Below, one piece after another: positions 58,670-64,000 of a DNA stretch of 64,000 nt. The notes beneath the pieces were generated by a model. That model was not told the origin of the DNA, made no database searches, and worked only from the letters and a program-made list of their open reading frames with translations. The DNA lies in contig NZ_QJTE01000001.1 of assembly GCF_003217255.1 (NCBI RefSeq), positions 1 to 64,000 on the forward strand, given 5' to 3'. Position numbers and translations under genes: made by a program. Numbering within the stretch: position 1 is the stretch's first letter; each line of letters opens with the position of its first letter. This stretch comes from Pseudoroseicyclus aestuarii (GTDB lineage Bacteria; Pseudomonadota; Alphaproteobacteria; Rhodobacterales; Rhodobacteraceae).

Positions 58670-61093
58670 TCAGGCGAGGCCCGCCTCCTCCAGCATCCGG
58701 GCGGCCTGCTCCTCGACCAGTCGCTCGCGGCCGCGGCCCTGCACCGGCACGCGCCCCGGCTCCAGCAGCAGCGGCGCGGCGAGCGGGGTGACGCGGTCCA
58801 GCACGACGTGATCGACGCGGCCCGCGGTGCGGGAGAGCATCTCCTCGATCCGGCCGAAATCGACGAGGCCGCGGAGCGCTTCTTCGGCGGTGATCTGCAG
58901 CATCAGGTGATCCGGGTCGTACTTCACCAGCGTGTCGTAGAGGATGTCGGAGGAGAAGGCCGACTGCCGCCCGGTCTTCTTCGCCTGCGGCGTGTTGCGC
59001 TGGATCAGCTGGGCGATATTGGCGCTGGCCTTGAAGGTGCGCTTCATCACCGCGTTGCCCTGCAGCCAGACCTCCAGCCCCTCGCGCAGCGCGCCGGGAT
59101 CGAAGAGGGGGGCGGGGTCGTCCAGCGGCTCCAGCCCCCAGATCAGCGTGGCGTAATCGGTGGCGACGAAGCCCAGCGGGTTCAGCCCCAGCGCCTCCAT
59201 CCGGTGGGTCAGGATCAGCCCCAGCGTCTGCTGCGCGTTGCGCCCGGCAAAGCCGTAGACGCAGGTATGGGCGCGCCCGTCGTGGGGAAAGCTCTCGATC
59301 AGCAGGCGGTCGCCCTCGGGCAGTTTCGACACATCGCGCTGCAGGCGCAGCCAGTCGCGGGTATGGCCCGGCAGCTCGGGCCAGTCGTCCTGCCGGAACA
59401 TCCGAAGGATGCGCGCCGAGAGCTGGGTCGAGGTGGCGAACTTCGTGCCCATGAAGGCGGCGATGCGCGGCGTGCGGTCGGGGTTCGGCGAGACGAGGAC
59501 AGTCATCTCCTTGAGGCTGTCGTAGCGCACGATCTGCCCGCCGATCAAAAAGGTCTCGCCCGGCGTCAGCGTGGCGGCGAACTCTTCCTCGACCTCGCCC
59601 AGAAGCTGCTGGCCGCGCCGCATCCGCACCTTGACGAGGTCGGTGCTCTGGATCGTGCCGATGTTCATGCGGATGTCGCGGCTGGCGCGCGGATCGCGCA
59701 GTTGCCACTGGCCGTCCGCCCGCTGCAGCAGCCGCTGCCAGCGGTCGTAGGCGCGCAGGGCGTAGCCGCCCGTCGCGCAGAACTCGAGGCAGGCGTCGAA
59801 GGCGGCGCGGGTCAGCGTCCGGTAGGCGCCCACGGTCCGCACCTCGTCATAAAGCGCATCCGCCTCGAAGGGCCCGGCGCAGGCGCGGATCAGGATGTGC
59901 TGGCACAGCACGTCGCGCGGGCCGGGGCCCTTGGGATCGCCGTCGAGATCGCGCGCCTTCACCGCCTCGAGCGCGGCGACGCATTCGACCACCTCGAAGC
60001 GGTTCGCCGGCACCAGAAGCGCCTTGGAGGGCGCGTTGTAGCGGTGATTGGCGCGGCCGATGCGCTGCACCAGCTTCTTGACGTTCTTCGGTGCGCCGAC
60101 CTGGATCACCAGGTCCACGTCGCCCCAGTCGATGCCTAGATCGAGCGTGCCGGTGCAGACGATGGCGCGCAGGCTTCCCGCCACCATCGCCGCCTCGACC
60201 TTTTGCCGCGCCTCGCGCGAGAGGGCGCCGTGGTGGATGCCGATGGGCAGCGATTCGTCGTTCGCCAGCCAGAGGTTGTGAAAGAAGATCTCGGCCTGGG
60301 CGCGGGTGTTGTGGAAGATCAGCGTGGTGCGATGCTTCTTCACCTCCTCCAGCACGCGGGGGATGGCATAGGCGGCGCCGCCACCGGCCCAGGGCGGGGG
60401 CGCATCGACCTGCAGCATCTCGATATCCGGGTCGGGCCCGGGATCGGCATAGAGGATCTCGCAAGGCGCGGGGGCGGGGGCCAGCTGGGCGGCGAGGGCG
60501 GCGGGATCCTCGACCGTCGCCGAAAGGCCGACGCGGCGCAGCCCCGGCGCCATGGCCTGCAGCCGCGACAGCGCCAGCATCAGCTGATCGCCGCGCTTGC
60601 TTTCGGCGAGGGCGTGGATCTCGTCCACGATGACCCGGCTGAGGCCCGCGAACATGCGCGGCGCATCCTCGTAGGAGGTCAGCAGCGCAAGGCTTTCGGG
60701 GGTGGTCAGCAGGATATGCGGCGGATCGGCGCGCTGGCGCCGCTTGGCGGCCGATCCGGTGTCGCCGGTGCGATCCTCGATCCGGATCGGCAGGTCCATC
60801 TCCTGCACCGGGACGGTCAGGTTGCGGCGGATATCGGCGGCCAGCGCCTTGAGCGGCGAGACGTAGAGGGTGTGCAGCCCCTTGTGCAGCCCCTCGGCCA
60901 GCTCGACCAGCGTCGGCAGGAAACCCGCCAGCGTCTTGCCGCCGCCCGTGGGCGCGATCAGCATCAGGGCAGGGGCCCCGGCCTGCTCCAGCATGGCGGC
61001 CTGATGGGGATGCACCGACCAGCCGCGCCCCGAGAACCAGCGCTCGAAGCGGGGCGGCAGGGGCGTGGCGTCAGGCTTCGGCGCCGCTGGCAC
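58670..61093 (-). CDS. ligase-associated DNA damage response DEXH-box helicase (Lhr type)
   Basis: An 807-residue ATP-dependent helicase. Walker A APTGGGKT near residue 44, TTPESL, DEIH in VDEIHAL near 170, and the sixth motif RIGRANHR near 345 are visible, followed by the winged-helix and Lhr core domains. GTG 61093 is chosen as it gives the family length; it overlaps the MarR gene by 23 bases. Partner PdeM is at 49485. Probably repairs damaged DNA with an associated ligase not in this window. Confidence 0.87.
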   Translation of the reverse strand: MPAAPKPDATPLPPRFERWFSGRGWSVHPHQAAMLEQAGAPALMLIAPTGGGKTLAGFLPTLVELAEGLHKGLHTLYVSPLKALAADIRRNLTVPVQEMDLPIRIEDRTGDTGSAAKRRQRADPPHILLTTPESLALLTSYEDAPRMFAGLSRVIVDEIHALAESKRGDQLMLALSRLQAMAPGLRRVGLSATVEDPAALAAQLAPAPAPCEILYADPGPDPDIEMLQVDAPPPWAGGGAAYAIPRVLEEVKKHRTTLIFHNTRAQAEIFFHNLWLANDESLPIGIHHGALSREARQKVEAAMVAGSLRAIVCTGTLDLGIDWGDVDLVIQVGAPKNVKKLVQRIGRANHRYNAPSKALLVPANRFEVVECVAALEAVKARDLDGDPKGPGPRDVLCQHILIRACAGPFEADALYDEVRTVGAYRTLTRAAFDACLEFCATGGYALRAYDRWQRLLQRADGQWQLRDPRASRDIRMNIGTIQSTDLVKVRMRRGQQLLGEVEEEFAATLTPGETFLIGGQIVRYDSLKEMTVLVSPNPDRTPRIAAFMGTKFATSTQLSARILRMFRQDDWPELPGHTRDWLRLQRDVSKLPEGDRLLIESFPHDGRAHTCVYGFAGRNAQQTLGLILTHRMEALGLNPLGFVATDYATLIWGLEPLDDPAPLFDPGALREGLEVWLQGNAVMKRTFKASANIAQLIQRNTPQAKKTGRQSAFSSDILYDTLVKYDPDHLMLQITAEEALRGLVDFGRIEEMLSRTAGRVDHVVLDRVTPLAAPLLLEPGRVPVQGRGRERLVEEQAARMLEEAGLA

Positions 61094-61691
61094 CGCCCGC
61101 CCCGGGAAGCTTCGCCTGCAATTCCGTGCGCACCCGGTCGGTATAGGCCTGGATGGCGGGATCCTCGATCTCGTCCTCGACCTCGGTCCAGTGCGAGAAG
61201 CGCTGGAACAGCGGCTTGAAGGTGTCGATCTCCTCGCGCGTCCAGCCGCTGAGGAAGTCGCTGAGCACGATGTACTTGAACTTGCGCACCGCGGCGACGG
61301 CGGCTTCGCCGGCTTCGCTGAGGGTGACCACGCTACGCCGCGCGTCGCGCTGCGAGACCGAGCGCTCGACAAGGCCCATGCGCAGCAGTTCCGTCACCAT
61401 GCGGCTGGCACGCGAGGGGTCGATGTACAGGCGGGAGGCGATGGTCGAGACCATGACCTCGTCCGTGTCGCAACGGGCGATGGGGCTGTGGATCGCCATC
61501 AGCACGTCGAGGTGCGACAGGTCGATCGGCAGCCCGATCTCGCGCAGGGCCCGCTGGCCCAGCTTGCGCCGCCGCAGCTTGATGCGCCAGGCGAGCATCA
61601 CGCCATCCAGTTCCAGCGCATCCTCCAGCAGGTCACGCTGGATACCCTGGTCCACCAACTGCGCGACGAGTGCTCCGTCCTTGTCCCCCAT
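61071..61691 (-). CDS. MarR family transcriptional regulator
   Basis: A 206-residue winged-helix regulator, longer than most MarR proteins (~150) owing to an N-terminal extension. VSTIASRLYIDPSRASRMVTELLRMGLVERSVSQRDARRSVVTLSEAG (several runs) is the DNA-binding helix and wing near residues 80-127. It overlaps lhr by 23 bases and is divergent from the peptide transporter genes, which it may regulate. Confidence 0.88.
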   Translation of the reverse strand: MGDKDGALVAQLVDQGIQRDLLEDALELDGVMLAWRIKLRRRKLGQRALREIGLPIDLSHLDVLMAIHSPIARCDTDEVMVSTIASRLYIDPSRASRMVTELLRMGLVERSVSQRDARRSVVTLSEAGEAAVAAVRKFKYIVLSDFLSGWTREEIDTFKPLFQRFSHWTEVEDEIEDPAIQAYTDRVRTELQAKLPGAGGASGAEA

Positions 61692-62098
61692 CGCTTCACT
61701 CCTCTCTGCAACTCGTCAACACTGTCATGCGCCGGGCGCGACGTAATGCTGCATGTCACAGCAAAACTGCCTTCGCCAGAAGCGACACACGTATCTCTCG
61801 TCGTCGTGAGCCTGTTTTACTACCGCAAGGCGCATTGCGCCCTATCCGGACGCGTGACGGTTTATTGTTTACCATATTATGCCGGACGGGTCCCGAACGG
61901 CGTATGCAGGGGGCCGAAGGGACGAAAGGGCGGATCGGCGGCGTTTTTCCGCTACCGCGAAGTCAGTGCCGCAGGCCCCTTGCCATTCCTCGGGCGACAC
62001 CGAAGGATTGCGCGCACTGTCCCGGCGGTGCCTCCGCCGGGCCGCAGAGCACTACGCGCCGATGCAAATGCGGCGCGATGCACCACAGGGGAGTCATC
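61692..62098. other. 407-bp divergent intergenic region, marR / oppA
   Basis: No gene is seen. An AT-richer stretch TTTATTGTTTACCATATTAT (61861-61880) contains TATTAT, a plausible -10 box for the oppA transcript; no clear -35 at 17 bp. GGGGAG lies before the oppA ATG. No strong palindrome for MarR was identified. Confidence 0.4.
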
Positions 62099-63739
62099 AT
62101 GACTATCAAAGCAACACTCAGGGCCGGAACCGCGGCCGTGCTGGTTGCCGCGCTTGGCAGCACCGCCGCCATCGCGCAGCAGACCGGCCCGAACGGCGAG
62201 ACCCTCGCCGAGAACCAGACCTTCACCTACCGGGTGCTGGACGAGTTTCCGTCGATCGATCCCAACCTGATCGAGGACGTCGAAGGCTCCAACATCGGGC
62301 GCAACCTTTTCGAAGGCCTGATGAACCAGGACGAGACCGGCGAAGTCGTGCCCGGCGTGGCCACCGGCTACGAGGTCTCGGACGACGGCCTGACCTATAC
62401 CTTCACCCTGCGTGACGACGCGCGCTGGTCGAACGGCGAGCCGGTCACCGCCTCGGACTTCGTCTATTCCTGGCAGCGCGCCGCCGATCCGGCCACCGCC
62501 TCCGAGTACCAGTGGTACATGGGGCTGATGCAGATCGAGAACGTCGACGCCGTCATCGCCGGCGACATGGACCCCAGCGAGCTGGGCGTCGAGGCGACCG
62601 ACGATCACACGCTGACCGTCACCCTCTCGCAGCCGCTGCCCTACTTCGCGCAGATGGTCACGCACACCACCACGTTCCCGGTGCCGCAGGCGACCATCGA
62701 AGAGTTCGGCGACAGCTGGACCCAGCCGGGCAACATGGTCTCGAACGGTGCCTATGTCCTCGCCGACCGCGTGGCGCAGGAGTACATCACGCTCGAGAAG
62801 AACCCCGAGTACTGGGATGCGGACAACGTCTACATCACCGAGGTCACGGCGCTCATCATCAACGACGAGAACCAGGCCCTGACCCGCTGGGAAGCCGGCG
62901 AGCTGGACCGGACCGACGTTCCCGCCGGCCAGTTCCCGCAGCTGCAGGAAGAGTACGGCGACGAGGCGGTCTCCGTGCCGCAACTCTGCACCTACTACTA
63001 CAACGTGAACCTGTCCGATCAGGGTCTCGAGGCGCTTGACGACCAGCGCGTGCGCGAGGCGCTGAGCCTGGCGATCGACCGCGACATCATCGTCGAGAAC
63101 GTGCTCGCCGGCGGTCAGCGCCCGGCCTACACGCTGACGCACTGGGCCACCGCGGGCTTCGAAGCCCCCGAGGTCGAAGTCGCGCAGATGACGCAGGAAG
63201 AGCGCAACGAGCGCGCCAAGGAGCTGATGGCCGAAGCCGGCTACGGCGAAGACGGCGAGCCGCTGAACCTCGACATCCTGTACAACACCTCCGAGGCGCA
63301 CCAGCAGGTCGCCGTGGCGGTTGGCCAGATGTGGCAGCAGACGCTGGGCGTGACCACGCAGCTCGACAACATGGAATGGCAGACCTTCCTGAACGAGCGT
63401 CACAACCTGAACTACCCGGCGATCGCGCGCGCCGGCTGGTGTGCCGACTACAACGAGGCCTCCAGCTTCCTCGACATCATGGACACGAACTCGTCCTACA
63501 ACGACAGCGGCTTCTCCAACGAGGAGTACGACAACCTGCTGACCGAGGCGAAGACCGCCGAGGATCCGCAGCCGCTGTACCAGCAGGCCGAAGAGATCAT
63601 CGTCCAGGAGTGGCCGATCCTGCCGATCTACCACTACGCCAGCGTCTTCATGCTGGATGACACGATCAAGGGCTGGCCGCTCGAGAACGCGCAAGAAAAC
63701 TGGTACGCCCGTCAGCTGTACCGGGTTGCCGACGAGTAA
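62099..63739 (+). CDS. oppA: oligopeptide ABC transporter substrate-binding protein OppA
   Basis: A 546-residue periplasmic binding protein (SBP family 5) with a signal peptide ending AIAQQ. The class opening SIDPNLIEDVEGSNIGRNLFEGL and the block DDGLTYTFTLRDDARWSNGEPVTASDFVYSW (in runs) are characteristic. The mature protein is strongly acidic. ATG 62099 follows GGGGAG. First gene of an opp operon whose rest lies past the window. Confidence 0.93.
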   Translation: MTIKATLRAGTAAVLVAALGSTAAIAQQTGPNGETLAENQTFTYRVLDEFPSIDPNLIEDVEGSNIGRNLFEGLMNQDETGEVVPGVATGYEVSDDGLTYTFTLRDDARWSNGEPVTASDFVYSWQRAADPATASEYQWYMGLMQIENVDAVIAGDMDPSELGVEATDDHTLTVTLSQPLPYFAQMVTHTTTFPVPQATIEEFGDSWTQPGNMVSNGAYVLADRVAQEYITLEKNPEYWDADNVYITEVTALIINDENQALTRWEAGELDRTDVPAGQFPQLQEEYGDEAVSVPQLCTYYYNVNLSDQGLEALDDQRVREALSLAIDRDIIVENVLAGGQRPAYTLTHWATAGFEAPEVEVAQMTQEERNERAKELMAEAGYGEDGEPLNLDILYNTSEAHQQVAVAVGQMWQQTLGVTTQLDNMEWQTFLNERHNLNYPAIARAGWCADYNEASSFLDIMDTNSSYNDSGFSNEEYDNLLTEAKTAEDPQPLYQQAEEIIVQEWPILPIYHYASVFMLDDTIKGWPLENAQENWYARQLYRVADE

Positions 63740-63760
63740 GCGCCGCCCTGCGCTTGCTTC

Positions 63761-63788
63761 CCGCGCCCCCTTGTCCTAGGGGGCGCGG
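63761..63788 (+). promoter_or_regulatory. intercistronic hairpin between oppA and oppB
   Basis: CCGCGCCCCCT, loop TGTCCT, AGGGGGCGCGG form an 11-bp stem with no T-run. Likely lets oppA mRNA accumulate over the permease genes, as at the dctP-dctQ gap. Confidence 0.6.
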
Positions 63789-63836
63789 GTCCAGCCTCTT
63801 CCTCCGAACGGGGGGCTCCACACAGGGCCAGGTCTC

Positions 63837-64000
63837 ATGCTCAGCTATGTCCTGCGACGCATCGCCGTCGCCATTCCCACGATCCTGCTGCTGATCGTCA
63901 TCTCATTCGTCCTGATGTTCGCCGCGCCCGGCGGTCCGTTCAACGGTGAACGGGCCCTGCCAGCGCAGGTGATGCAGAACCTCGAGGCGCGCTACGGCCT
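63837..64000 (+). CDS. oppB: oligopeptide ABC transporter permease OppB (5' part, cut by window end)
   Basis: The first 54 codons read MLSYVLRRIAVAIPTILLLI then VISFVLMFAAPGGPF, the N-terminal membrane helix and periplasmic start of OppB/DppB permeases. The gene continues beyond base 64000. Together with oppA it imports peptides or similar oligomers. Confidence 0.9.
   Translation, partial: MLSYVLRRIAVAIPTILLLIVISFVLMFAAPGGPFNGERALPAQVMQNLEARYG

Overview
The window is GC-rich chromosomal DNA (apart from two AT-richer pockets). It looks like an alphaproteobacterium of the Rhodobacteraceae/Paracoccaceae type. This is inferred from gene families and layout: NDUFS4-like complex I accessory protein, TctABC, TRAP and Pot/Opp-type importers in high number, UvrB and EttA of alphaproteobacterial form, ligase-associated Lhr/PdeM proteins and a GAAC-N7-GAAC-like SOS box. 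The very acidic secreted binding proteins would suit a marine or halotolerant lifestyle, but that is only inference. No phage, integrase, transposase, CRISPR array or rRNA was seen.

Left third (1-19 kb): an initiator tRNA is followed by a TetR regulator facing a tightly overlapped operon of a cysteine hydrolase, two tandem CE4/PuuE-type deacetylase-fold proteins (the second lacking key histidines), a NitT/TauT-type ABC importer, an amidase and a DHA2 exporter. Two copies of a TGAAACA-N2-TGTTTCA-like palindrome sit at the regulator/operon boundary. The set resembles a pathway for importing and hydrolysing an unidentified cyclic ureide or N-heterocycle and is the best candidate here for an undescribed system. 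Next comes a TPP-riboswitch-controlled salvage operon thiM-thiE-thiD plus an SDR, a convergent tctCBA transporter, an inositol-monophosphatase-family gene interrupted by one in-frame TAG, a universal stress protein, and a ferric-reductase-like membrane flavoprotein (TmpA-like) behind an AT-richer leader.

Middle (19-45 kb): a purine nucleoside salvage locus combines a LacI regulator, a divergent nucleoside hydrolase, a spermidine/putrescine-class ABC importer, an adenosine-type amidohydrolase and a phosphoribosyltransferase. It is followed by an ABC exporter, uvrB, an NDUFS4-like gene, tRNA-Arg(TCT), ettA, an AI-2E family permease, an aldo-keto reductase, a GH43 beta-xylosidase, a complete TRAP transporter, a histone-deacetylase-fold hydrolase and a nitroreductase.

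Right third (45-64 kb): mostly housekeeping genes. These are EI24 and HlyIII membrane proteins, an M48 lipoprotein, a MOSC protein, folD, a small AT-richer pocket with a tiny membrane protein, pdeM, a moaA-waaA-glycosyltransferase run with 4-base overlaps, glmU-glmS, a phosphoglycolate phosphatase, creA, lhr-type helicase, a MarR regulator and the start of an oligopeptide ABC operon cut by the window end. Short dispersed intergenic repeats (a GGGGG-CATCGAG-CCCCC hairpin and a TTCTCTT...AAATATCCC box) recur at gene ends.
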